Origin: an uncultured Clostridia bacterium
GTDB taxonomy: Bacteria > Bacillota > Clostridia > TANB77 > CAG-508
DNA length: 64,000 nt
Assembly (NCBI GenBank): GCA_934130285.1
Contig: CAKOXT010000002.1
Coordinates: 330,811-394,810 of the forward strand
Direction of reading: 5' to 3'
Both the position numbers and the translations under genes were made by a program. This document shows, one piece after another, positions 16,093 to 27,800 of the stretch. The notes below the pieces were generated by a model. The model was given only the letters and a program-made list of their open reading frames with translations. It did not search any database and was not told the origin of the DNA. Positions within the stretch are counted from its first letter, which is position 1; the number at the start of each line of letters is the position of its first letter.

Positions 16093-16833
16093 ATGGGTAA
16101 GAAGTATGAAATTGAAGGACGGATTTTTGAAGAGGCTGAAGTAGCTAATCAGTTGATGCTTTTTTCAGATGGATGTTCACTTATTCAAGTAAACTTTGAT
16201 TTACTCAATGAACCACATTTGAAATACATTGACGGAGCGGTTTACTGGGCAGGTCTGCCGACTTCTGTTAAGAATGAACTTGTGAAGAGGATTAAAGAAG
16301 AATATCCTGATGGGTTCAAAAAGGAGAAGTCATGTAGAGTAAAAAAGGATTCGTTACTGAGATCTGCTATTTCAATAATTAATGATCATGAGAAGTTTGA
16401 GATTATTGATTGGACTGAGAGTGGCAGATTGAATGTTGAAAATGAGGAGTATACCAAGTTTAATGGTATAGCCAGGGTAGAAGAACATGATGAAAGCATT
16501 GTAATTTTAGTACAGCAAGATAGGGAAAAAGTTGCTGTATTGAAGAAGTTTTTTCATCATTTTTCGGAGGATGATGCCAATGTATCTTTGCTAAGTATGG
16601 TGAATGCCAGAATGTTAGGCAAAGATGAACTTATTCAGAGGGATGGCTGTTTACCAAAAGAAAGAATTACTTATTTTCAGGAATTTGCCATTTTGAATGA
16701 ATATGAGTTTGCAATGTTTGATCAGAAGAGAAAACTGAAATCTATGCAGGTATATGCTAAAAATCCTGTTGGTTGGGTTGAGTATTGCGAATATGGTAAA
16801 TTCCTGATTTTTCAATCAATTGAGTACAATTAG
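16093..16833 (+). CDS. Uncharacterised 246-aa protein of atypical composition
   Basis: I do not recognise this protein. It is soluble, mixed alpha/beta in appearance, with no signal peptide or membrane segment. Stretches such as LKYIDGAVYWAGLPTSVKNE and RVEEHDESIVILVQQDREK give no family. AAGGAGG lies 7 bases before the ATG. The gene uses CTG, CGG and AGG codons and G/C-ending codons more than its neighbours, and it sits alone between its own promoter and a strong terminator. That layout is shared with the orphan at 42030 and resembles a recently acquired cassette. Possible roles, such as regulation or a host-interaction factor, are guesses and none is claimed. Confidence 0.75.
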   Translation: MGKKYEIEGRIFEEAEVANQLMLFSDGCSLIQVNFDLLNEPHLKYIDGAVYWAGLPTSVKNELVKRIKEEYPDGFKKEKSCRVKKDSLLRSAISIINDHEKFEIIDWTESGRLNVENEEYTKFNGIARVEEHDESIVILVQQDREKVAVLKKFFHHFSEDDANVSLLSMVNARMLGKDELIQRDGCLPKERITYFQEFAILNEYEFAMFDQKRKLKSMQVYAKNPVGWVEYCEYGKFLIFQSIEYN

Positions 16834-16838
16834 AAAAG

Positions 16839-16869
16839 AGGCAAGCATGTAATATGCTTGCTTTTTTTT
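16839..16869 (+). terminator. Terminator after the orphan gene
   Basis: GCAAGCAT (16841-16848) pairs with ATGCTTGC (16854-16861) and is followed by eight T. Confidence 0.92.
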
Positions 16870-17082
16870 GTTATTCTAATATGTTTAGTATATATAGATA
16901 AATATAAGTTTTTAAGTTAGATGTGAGCTTGGTTATACAATTGGTATAATTTAATTTCTATTAAATTGAAAGTCAAATAATTAAAAGACATTTTTAAATT
17001 ATGTTTTGAATAATAATTGTATATCAGGGATATTTAATGTGAAAAAAATGCTGAAAAATGGCTAGAATTAGCGAAAAATGTA

Positions 17083-17111
17083 TTGACAAATATAGGAAAA
17101 GATTATAGAAT
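17083..17111 (+). promoter_or_regulatory. Promoter of the sortase/surface operon
   Basis: TTGACA (17083-17088), 17 bp, TAGAAT (17106-17111), 49 bases before the first gene. The rest of the 325-base gap from 16834 is AT-rich with a second TATAAT near 16946; I see nothing else in it. Confidence 0.6.
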
Positions 17112-17159
17112 AAAAGCGCAAAAAAATATTTCTGAAATTTGTTGATAGGAGGTGAAAAA

Positions 17160-18152
17160 ATGAAGAAAACATTGGGCATTAGACTTGCTTTTTGTGTAAT
17201 GTTTTTATTCATTTTATTTTTTTCTAATGAAGTTTTAGCAGCTAATGATGGTTTGACAGTTTTAAATAAAGAAAATAATGAGTACATCATTTATTTAGAC
17301 TCTACATTAGATAAAGAGTATGAATATGCATTTACAAATAGTAATACTGCAAACAAAGATGATTTAGATTACATAAGAGCTGAAAAAGAAACTTCGGATG
17401 GTAAGTACGTTATACATGTTACTAAAAAAAGATATACTGATTATTTTTCAAATGGAACAGTATATGTATACGTAAGAGATTTAGAAGGAAATTATTTAGC
17501 TGATGGAATTGAAATTGATCTTAAGGATTGTATTTCATATGATGTAATTGACCTAGTAAATAATGTTACAAAAAGAATTGCTGTAGATACTACACAAAAA
17601 ACTGTTACTCAGAGAACAGAAAATGGTATTGTTTATACTACAACTAGAGGAAGAGTAGATATTACAGATGACAGCGATTCAGAGTATTATTATAGCTTAG
17701 TAAAATTACCAAATACAGAAGAGTACAACAGATTTATGGATTTAGCTGAAGAGCTTAATAGCTTGAAGGCAAAATCAGAACTATATGAAAATATAAGGAT
17801 GTGTAAAGAATTTTATGATCTATACTACCAATTAATGCCACGAGCAGAAGGTTGGAATTTAGTTTCTGATATGAAAATTGAGCAACCACTTGATTCTAAA
17901 ACAGGTGACCAATATATTCTTTGGATTAGAAATGATTCAAAAGAGATTGAGGATGTTCAATTTTTAACATGTTTCCAAAATGAAGATAAAGAATTTGTTA
18001 AAGATAAAAATATAGTTAAAACAACATCAAAATTACCAATTACTTATGATAGTATTGTCCTTTTCGTTATATTAGGAGTTGCAATTGTTTTATTAATAGT
18101 TGCTGTTCTTATAAAGAAAAAGACAAATAAGGAAAAAAACATTAATGAGTAA
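17160..18152 (+). CDS. Exported protein with C-terminal LPITY-type sorting-signal candidate
   Basis: A 330-residue surface protein of unknown family. It has a signal peptide (KKTLGIRLAFCVMFLFILFF, cleavage likely after EVLA at about residue 27), an extracellular body without recognised domains, and a C-terminus laid out as a sortase signal: LPITYDS (residues 292-298), a 20-residue hydrophobic stretch, then KKKTNKEK. The canonical LPxTG Gly is Tyr here. It overlaps the sortase gene by 8 bases, so it is a plausible substrate. AGGAGGTG is 6 bases before the chosen ATG; an in-frame start at 17139 would remove that site. Alternatively it is simply a single-pass membrane protein held by its C-terminal helix. 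Confidence 0.8.
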   Translation: MKKTLGIRLAFCVMFLFILFFSNEVLAANDGLTVLNKENNEYIIYLDSTLDKEYEYAFTNSNTANKDDLDYIRAEKETSDGKYVIHVTKKRYTDYFSNGTVYVYVRDLEGNYLADGIEIDLKDCISYDVIDLVNNVTKRIAVDTTQKTVTQRTENGIVYTTTRGRVDITDDSDSEYYYSLVKLPNTEEYNRFMDLAEELNSLKAKSELYENIRMCKEFYDLYYQLMPRAEGWNLVSDMKIEQPLDSKTGDQYILWIRNDSKEIEDVQFLTCFQNEDKEFVKDKNIVKTTSKLPITYDSIVLFVILGVAIVLLIVAVLIKKKTNKEKNINE

Positions 18153-18750
18153 AAAGAAATTTTTGAATTTTTTGATAATTTTACTTGTTGTTGTTATTTT
18201 AGTGACAATTTTATTGATTGTTATTAAATATGGTAGAAATCAGATAAACGAAAAGCGATTATCAGATGTTGTTGAAGAATTTAATAGTAAATATGATAAC
18301 GAAAATGATAGTGATACACAAATTTCAGAAGACATTAAGATAGATGATTATACGGTAGTGGGTATTATAACTATTCCAAAGATTGATTTGAAATATCCAA
18401 TATTGGATAGGACAGATAATAAAGGAATGAAATTATCTATTACTAAATTCTGGGGAAATGAATTAAATGAAATTGGCAATGTCACATTTGCTGGACATAA
18501 CAACAGAGATGGGACGATGTTCGGAAAAACAAAATATCTTGAAAAAGGTGACATAATTCAAATTACAGATAAGAAAAATAGGACAGTAGATTATGAAGTT
18601 TTCGATTATTATATAATTGATCCAAATGACGTTTCATGTGTTGAATCAGTTGATGGTAATACAAAAGAAGTGACATTAATAACGTGTTCAAATGGAAATA
18701 AAAAAAGACTTATAACTAAGGCAAGAGAAGTTGTTAAGAATAATGACTGA
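18145..18750 (+). CDS. Sortase (transpeptidase), class uncertain
   Basis: Membrane-anchored cysteine transpeptidase that joins surface proteins to the wall or to each other. Residues 7-27 form the N-terminal membrane anchor. The catalytic triad is visible: His118 in TFAGHNNRDGTMFG, Cys181 in TLITCSNG and Arg188 in KKRLI. IPKIDLKYPILD is the usual first strand block. At 201 aa it is a compact sortase. GHNxRDGTMFG resembles class B, while the short spacing from TLITC to Arg and the size fit class D-like enzymes, so I leave the class open. The gene overlaps the upstream surface-protein gene and lies 51 bases before the giant repeat protein, which lacks a sorting signal. Confidence 0.95.
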   Translation: MSKKKFLNFLIILLVVVILVTILLIVIKYGRNQINEKRLSDVVEEFNSKYDNENDSDTQISEDIKIDDYTVVGIITIPKIDLKYPILDRTDNKGMKLSITKFWGNELNEIGNVTFAGHNNRDGTMFGKTKYLEKGDIIQITDKKNRTVDYEVFDYYIIDPNDVSCVESVDGNTKEVTLITCSNGNKKRLITKAREVVKNND

Positions 18751-18801
18751 TTTTGAATATGAGTTTTATTGAATTATTTGAACCTGAGAAAGGAGGATAA
18801 A

Positions 18802-21800
18802 ATGAAAGATCGATTAAAGGCTCTTGATAAAAAAACTATTGCTGCTATTGTAGCTACTTGTATTTTAATTATTATTGCTATTATTGGAGCTGTTGCTTTC
18901 TTAAAAGATGATGGTTCAACTAGTGCAAGTGATGAAATTGCACAAAGAGAATCAGAAAATAGCAAAGTTGTTGATAATGAGAGAAAAGATGATAGTCAAT
19001 CACAGAATGAAACAACTCCAAATGAGAATGTTTCAAATGAAAATACAAATAGTACTGATGTTTCTAATAATACTGAAAATACTACAGTTAATGGAACAAG
19101 TTCAGAAACGACAGCTAATGTTAATGCTAACGTAACAAGAAATGGAACAACAACAGCTACAACAAATGCTAATGTTCCAAATCAAGAGTACGTTACAGAA
19201 AGAGTCGAAGAAACAGAAAGACAAATTACAGAAGATTTAATGGTTTCATGGCAAAAATTAGATTTGTCTGGAAAGTTTACAAATATTAATATTGATGAGT
19301 CAAATGTTACAGCTAAGAAATTTTCTTCACAAGATAAGAAAACAGTTGTAGCAGGAGATTTGATTACTTATACAATAGAAGTAAAAAATATAAGTAAAGA
19401 AGCTAAAAAAGGAATTAAAGTTTCAGATGCTGTACCTGTTCAGACAGAACTAGTTGAAATAGCTGAAGATGCTGATGTAAAAGAAATTGATGGTGCAAAG
19501 AAAATTTATTGGTCAATTGATTTTGCTGAAGGTGAGGAAGCAAAACTTTTAAGCTTTACAGTTAGAGTTTTAGAAGGTGCTACTGGAACTATTAGAAATG
19601 TGGCTGTTGTAAATGGTGAGAAGACTAATGAAACACATAATACTATCATAGATACAATTAAGACTAGTGAGATTGTAAAATGTGATAGAGAAGAGTTTGA
19701 AGGTACAACAGTTCATGAAAATGATGAAATTAAATATACATTAACAATAAAAAATACTGGTGATATTGCTGAGAAGATTAGTGTTTCAGATGCAATAAAG
19801 GAAGGTTTGACATTTAAAGAAGGTTCTTTAGAAGTTGATAAGGCTGATGTTCCAGTAAAATTTGAGAATGGTGAGGTTTCATTAGAAGATTATGAATTAG
19901 CAGCAGATACAACATTGGAAATTTCTTTTGTTGCAACAGTTAATCCATTAGGAGAAAATGCAGATGGTTCTCCAGCTACTTCTGGAAAAATTGATGCTAA
20001 TAAGGTAACTGTAAATTCAAAGGAAACTACTGATAAGACACCAGATGGTGGAGATAAGGATTATAATGTTGTAAAACCTTATGTTGAAACAAGTAAGGCA
20101 AGTAAGGTTGTTAAGTGTGACGATTATGGAATGATTGATGGTGACGGAATTGACAAGGTTAAGACTGTTCACGAAGGTGACGAGATTGAGTATACAATTA
20201 CAGTTTCAAATGAAAAGGGAACTGCTTCAGATCTTGTTTCATTAAGAGATGAGATTCCAGGAGGATTGACATTTGTTGCTGGTTCTTTGAATGCTGAAGC
20301 CATAAATGCTGATGTTCAAGTAATAGATAATGTTTTAACATTAAATGATTATACAATTGAAGCTGGTGTTGTACTTAACATTACATTTAGAGTTAGCGTT
20401 GATGATTTAGGTGAAACAAAGAATGAAGATGGAACAATAACTAAAAATACTCATGCTGAATTAGAAGCTAATAAGGTTATTGTAAATGGTGATAAGGAGA
20501 ATCCAAAAGAGGATCCAGATCCACCTACAGATGTTAAGAAACCAATGATTTCAACTACTAAAGTAGGTGAAGTAATTGAGTGTACTGAATATAATCAAAC
20601 TGGTAAAGTAAACATAGTTCATGAAAATGACATGATTAAGTATACAATTACAGTTTCAAATAATGGTGCTGAAAAGGGTAAAGTTAATTTAACTGATACT
20701 ATTAAATCAGGATTATCTTTTGTAAGTGTTACTGATGACAAAGGTGTTGCTGAACAAGTAACAGATGCTGATGGTAAAGTTATAGGTATAAAAGTTGAAA
20801 ACTATGAACTTGCTGCTGGTGATTCATTAGTAATTACATTAGTAGTTAAAGTTGATGGGTTAACTGAAAATGATTTAGTTAAAGTTGAAGATAATAAATA
20901 TGTTTATAAAAAGGTAATTGATGCAAACGTTGCTACTGTTAATGATGAGAATATTCCAGAAGAGGGTGGCGACAAAGAAGTACAAAAACCTTGTATAGAA
21001 ACAACTAAGACAAGTGTTGTTTCAGAATGTACTGAACCAGAAGGCTTAAAACAAACTGGAAATGTTTCTACAGTTCATGAAGGAGATACAATTTCTTATA
21101 CGATTACTGTTTCAAATGAAAAGGGCTCTGCTTCAAAGGTAATTAATGTAGAAGATGAGATTCCAGAGGGATTAACACTTGATGAAAGTTCTGTAAGAGT
21201 AAGTAAAACAGTTGATAATATGAATGTAACTGGTAATAAGATTTCAATAAGTGGCTATACATTAGAAGCTGGAGAGAAATTAATAATTACTTTCAATGTT
21301 ACGGTAAATACATTAGGTGAAAATGACTATGTAGAAGACGAAAATGGAAATAAAACATGTACAAAAGTAATTGATGCAAACTATGTTGTAGTTAATGGTG
21401 ATAAGGAACATCCAATTCCAGATCCAGATGGACCAAAAGATGTTAAAAAAGCAATTATTGAAACAAGTAAGGTAAGCAAGGTTGTTAAATGTGATGATTA
21501 CTCAATGATTGATGGTGATGGAATTGACAAGGTTAAGACTGTTCACGAGGGTGACGAAATTGAGTATACAATTACAGTTTCAAATGCTAAGGGTTCAGAA
21601 GCTGGAATAATCAATTTAAATGATACTATTCCTGAGGGATTAAGCATTTCTGGTAATGTAAGAGTTAACTTAGCAGATGCACAATCTAAAATACAAGTTA
21701 GTGGAAAAACTATCACATTAACAGACTATAAATTGCAAGCAGGTGCAACTCTTGTAATTACATTTGATACAGTTGTTGATGATTTAGGAACAACTACAAA

Positions 21801-24800
21801 TGATAAGGGAGAGACAGTAAAAGCTGTTTTAGCAAAACTTACTGCAAATAAGGTAACAGTAAATGGAATTGATAAAGAAGATCCAAATCCACCAACAGAG
21901 GTTAAAAAACCAAATATTGAAATTTCTAAAAAAAGTACAGTAGCTGATAAAGATTATGTACGTGTTGGAGAAAGTTTTGATTATATAATAACTGCAACAA
22001 ATAACGGAGCTGAAAAAGGAAATGCTGTTATAACAGATAATATACCAGCTGAATTTACAGTTGATATAAGTAATATAAAAGTTGATGATCAAGATGTTGG
22101 TAACAGTGTAAGTGTTAGTGGAAATACAGTTACATGGACTGTAACAGATTTAGCAGCAAAAAGTTCCAAAGTATTAAAAATTAGAGTTACAGTTAAAGAT
22201 ATAATTGGTGTTAAAGCTGAAACTACAAATACAGCAACAATTGATAATGGAAATCCACCATCATCAACAGAAGTTAATATTGGAAAACCTGCTATTGATG
22301 TTACTAAGTCATCTCAAGTTGCTACATGTGATGCTTATGGAATGACAGGTTCAAACATTGATGTTGTTCACGAAAATGACGAAATTCAATATACAATAAC
22401 TGTTGAAAATAATGGTGTTGTTTCTGATAAAATCAATGTTAGAGATGAATTAAAAGATAAAGTAGAGTTTGTTGAAGGATCTTTAATAGCTAAGGTTGGA
22501 AATCAAGATGTTACAGGTATTGTGGTTGAAAATGGAGTAATTTCATTAGATGATTACGAATTAGCAGCTGGAAGTAAACTTGTTATTACATTTAAAGTAA
22601 GAGTTAAAGCTCTTGGAGTAGATGATAATGGTAATAAGATTACAAAAGCTACATTTGAAGCAAATACAGTAAATGTAAATGGTGAACCAACTGAAGATCC
22701 AGACGGACCAGGTGAGATTAAGAAACCTGATTTGAATGTTACAAAAACAAGTTCAATTGAAGCAGGTAAATATGCTGAGATTGGAAAACAATTCTCATAT
22801 TATATTGTAGTTGATAACAATGGAGATGAGAAAGGTTCTGCAGTTGTAGAGGACAATGTACCAAGCAATTTAAGAATAGATAGTTATGGTGATGCATTAG
22901 CTGGAGATACAATTAGTGTAGAAGAAAATAAAGTTACATGGAATGTAACAAATTTACCAGCTAGATCTTCAAGAATAATTGAAATTAAAGTTACACCAAT
23001 ATCAATTAATGGAAATGAAGAAACTATTACAAATAAGGCTGAAATAAAAGATGGACCAGAGTCATCAACAGATGTAACTATTGCTAAACCAATCATTTCA
23101 ACAACTAAAGCAAGTAGGGTTGTTAAATGTGATGATTATGCAATGGTAGATGGTGATGGCATAAGCAAGGTTAAAACAGTTCACGCAGGTGATGAAATTG
23201 AATATACAATTACAGTAACTAACTCAGGTAAAGTTGCTGGAGATGTATCTTTAGAGGATGCTTTGAAAACAGGTGTAACATATGTTGCAAGTTCAGTAAA
23301 AGCAGAATTAGTTACTGTTGCGAGTGATAATTCTGAAGTGAAAACTACATTAAGAAATGTCGCAAAATATGATACTTTAACTAATAAAGTAAGTGTTACT
23401 GATTATTCATTAGTAGCAGGTGGTAAACTAGTTGTTACATTTAAGGTAAGTGTTAATGAATTAACTGGTACAAAGACTGATGGTACGCCAATAACAGAAG
23501 CGGATTTCGTAAAGAATGAAGTCATTGTAAATGGTGAATCAATTGAAGATCCAGATGGACCAGAGAAAGTTAAGAAACCTTATATTACAGCTACAAAAAC
23601 AACACCAGCAGCTGATGTAGATTATATTAGAGAAAATGAAAGTGTTGTTTATACAATAACTGTAACTAATAATGGTAATGAAAAAGGTAATGCGGTTGTA
23701 ACTGATACTTTAGATAGTAGATTAAATTACAAAACATCTGAGTTAGTAAATAAATATGAAAAAGATAATATTTCTTATGATTCAGTTACAAGAACAGTTA
23801 CATGGAATGTTTTTGATTTAGAAGTAGGTGAGTCAAGAACAGCAACTATAACAGTATGGGTAGGAAGTTTCAACAAAGTAAGTGAGACAATACCTAATAA
23901 AGTATTAGTTGATAATGAACCAACTGATGAGGTAGAAATTATAGTTGGAAAACCAATGATTTCTACACAAAAAACAAGTAGAATTACTGATTGTACAAAG
24001 AATCCAGAAATTTTAGATGGAACAACGGTACATGAAGGAGATGAAATTGAATATACAATTACAATTTCTAATGATGGTACGGTATCAAAGATTATAAATG
24101 TTGAAGACCAAATTAAAGATGGCTTAACTTATGTTGAGAATACTTTAACTGCAAGTCTTGAAAATACAGGTGCTGTTATAGCTAATGGAAAATTAGTAAT
24201 TTCTAACTATGAATTAGCTGGAGATACTAAATTAACAATTACATTCAAAGTAAGTGTTGATGAATTAGATGAATCAGATTATTTAGTTGATAAAGCTGGT
24301 AATAAGATTTATAAAAAAGTAATTGATAGAAATGCTGTTGTTGTTGATGGTAAAACTACAACAGATGATAAAGATTATGAAGTAATTAAGCCAATGATTA
24401 ATACTACAAAGGATGTTTCTAAAGCATTAGTAAGTGTTGGAGAAGAATTCTTCTATGTATTAAAAGTTGAAAATAAAGGAACTGATTCTGGTAGTGTTAT
24501 AGTAACAGATGAGATTCCAGAAGGTTTAACTTATAAAAGATATAATATAGTTATTCCAATGAATTGCGCAGATGTGGTTTCAGAGAATAATGGAGTATTA
24601 ACATGGAACGTTAATTCAATTGCACCAAAAGAAACAAGAGAAATGAGAGTTTATGTAACAGCTAATGAGTTAGCTAAAGATGGTGCTGATAGAATAACTA
24701 TTACTAATACTGTAAAACAAGATGGAGAGCCAACTGATCATAAAGATGTTGATGTGGCTAGACCAGTAATTTCAACAACTAAGGCAAGTAAAATTACAAA

Positions 24801-27800
24801 TTGTACTCAAATGCCAAAAGTATTAACAGGTTCAACTGTTCATGAAGGTGATGAGATTGAATATACAATTACAATTGAAAATAAAGGTGATGTAGCAGGT
24901 AATATAACTGTTGAAGACCCTATCCCATCAGGTATGACATATAAAACAGGTTCTTTAAATGGTGTAGCAGGGGCATTTGTTGATAATAATGTTGTTAAAT
25001 TAAACAGTTATTCATTAGAAGCACATGCGAAATTAACAATTACATTTAAGGTTACAATTGATGATCTTGGAAAAGACAGCAATGGAAACAATGCTACGAG
25101 TGCTAAATTAAATGCTAATACTGTTAAAGTAAATAATGTTCCAACAACTGATCCAAATCCACCAACAGATGTTAAGAAAGCTGATATAGTAATTGCCAAA
25201 ACAAGTACTGTAACTGAAAGTCATGTAAATGTTGATGGTGAGTTTGAATATGTTATAACTGCTACAAATAGAGGAGAAGAAGTAGGTAGTGCTGTTGTTA
25301 CAGATATCATACCTAGTGATTTTAAATATATGGGATATACTCAAATAGATGGCGATGTAGTTAATGTTAATGATCCAGAAATAAAATGGAATATTAATAA
25401 CTTAGCTGCTGGTGCATCTCGTGAGTTAAGAATTAAAGTTATTGCTAAAGATATTGATAATGTTGAGAAAAAGGTTCCTAATACAGCAACAATTGATAAT
25501 GGAAATCCACCATCATCAACAGATGTAACTATTGGTAAAGCTAAGATTTCAACAGCTAAAGTAAGTAAAGTTGTTAAATGTGATGATTATGGAATGATAG
25601 ATAGTGAAGGTGTTGATAAAATTACAACAGTTCACGAGGGTGATGAGATTGAATATACAATTACAATTTCTAATGATGGAAAGGTTGCTGGAATTGTAAA
25701 TATGAATGATACATTACCAGCAGGAATGACATTTAAAGATGGTTCATTAAGCACAAGTATAACAGGTGCAAATGTAATAGTTGCAAATGATAAGAAATCA
25801 ATTTCATTGACTGATTACTCATTAGCAGCAGATACACCATTAACAATTACATTTAGAGTAACTATAGATAATTTAGGAACAACAATAGTAGATGGAAAAG
25901 AAGTTCCAGCAGAATCAGCAAAACTTACTGCAAATAAAGTAACGGTAAATGGAGTTGATAGAGAAGATCCAGAGCCACCTACAGATGTTAAGAAACCTAT
26001 TATCAATACTACAAAGACTAGTGTAATTTCTGAATGTGCTAAAGGTCAAACAACAGGAACAACAGTACATGAGGGAGACAAAATTAAATATACAATTACA
26101 GTTTCAAATAGTGGAACTGAGTATAAAAATATTGATGTATCTGATACATTAGAATCAGGAATATCATTAATTGAAAATACAATAACTGTTAAAGATAATG
26201 GAAATGCTACTCAAGGTATTGCTGTAAGCGAAGATAAGAGAACAATTTCATTAAACGATTACAGATTGGAAGCAGGACATACAGTAACGATTGAATTTGA
26301 AGTTTCAGTAGATACTTTAAGTGAAAATGTTACAAAAGCTAGAATTGAGGCTAACAAAGTTATAGTAAATAACGAGACTACAACTGATGAAAAAACATAT
26401 GAGATTGTAAAACCAAATATTAATGTTACAAAACAAGTATTAAATACAGAAGGTGATGATATCAATGGAAAGACAGTAGATGTTCGTTCAACATTAAAAT
26501 ATGTACTTGTTGGAACTAATACAGGTGATGAAGATTCAAAAGTAACTATTACAGATGATATAGACATTAGTAAATTAACTGATGTAATTGTTACAGGTGC
26601 AATTAGATCTAATGAAACAGATACGCCAATAGCTGTTACTTATGAAAATGGAAAAGTTTCATGGTCTGGATTATTGAAGAAGAATGGTGAAAATCAAGTA
26701 ATTATCACAATTGAAGCTAAGACGAGAATCTTAAATGAATCTGAGTTATCTTATGTAGTTGAAAATACTGCTAAGTATATTCCAGAAGGTTCTTCAGAAA
26801 AGACTACAAATAAAGTAACAAATAATGTTGAGATTATGATTGAATCAGAGAAGACAGCTGAGGTTATAAATGCTGAAGGAGATGGAAAAGCAGAATATGG
26901 TGATATTATAGAATATACTATTACTGCTGAAAATAAATCAGATAGTGATGGAAAAGTAAATATTACTGATCCATTACCAAAAGGTGTTGAATATAGTGAA
27001 ACACTTGAAGGAAAAGCTAATCCAATAATTATTAAAGTAAATGGAATAATTGTTGGAAATGGAAGTTATGATGCTGAAACTAGAACAATATCATATAATG
27101 GAAATTTAGCTGCAAATGCAAAACTAATATTAACATTTAAAGTTAAAGTTACTTCAACTAATATTGATGAAGATATTGTAAATACTGCAACAATTAATGG
27201 TATTGAGAAATCAGCTACTGTTGATGTTGTTAAGAAAATTAGTGTTTCGGCTACAGCTCAAGTTACAAAATCTATGGATTTAGTTTTAGTACTTGATGTT
27301 TCAAAAAGTATGACAGATAATAATATTGGAAGATTAGATGCACTTAAAGTAGCTGCAAAAGCATTAGTAAACAAGGTATTCCCAGATGGAGTTGAAACAG
27401 ATTCTACTGTAACAATTATTGCATATAGTAAAGATGCAGAAACTTCACCAACATACACATATAAAGCTAAGGCTAGTGCGATTTCAAGAATAAATAACTT
27501 GAGATCAATTGAAGGTACAGATATTAATGATGGTTTAGTAGCAGCTGATAATCTACTTACTGGAGGTACATTAACAAATGATAAGAAAGTTGTTATATTC
27601 TTATCAGATGGTGCACCATCAACGCCACAAGATTATACTGGACTTATTCGTAAGGGGTCAACAAATGCCCAAAAATATCCAACATATCAAAATAATAGTG
27701 TAGAAAATATTATAGCATCAGCTACAAATGTTAAAGCACATGCTGATATGGTATATTCAATAGGCTTAGGAACTGAAAAGGGATTGACAAGCCAATGTGC

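Noticed and set aside
19680..26860. Regularly spaced DNA repeats as a CRISPR-like or tandem repeat array
   Set aside because: The repeats are 330-420 bp, in frame, diverged at synonymous sites and coding for DUF11-like domains.
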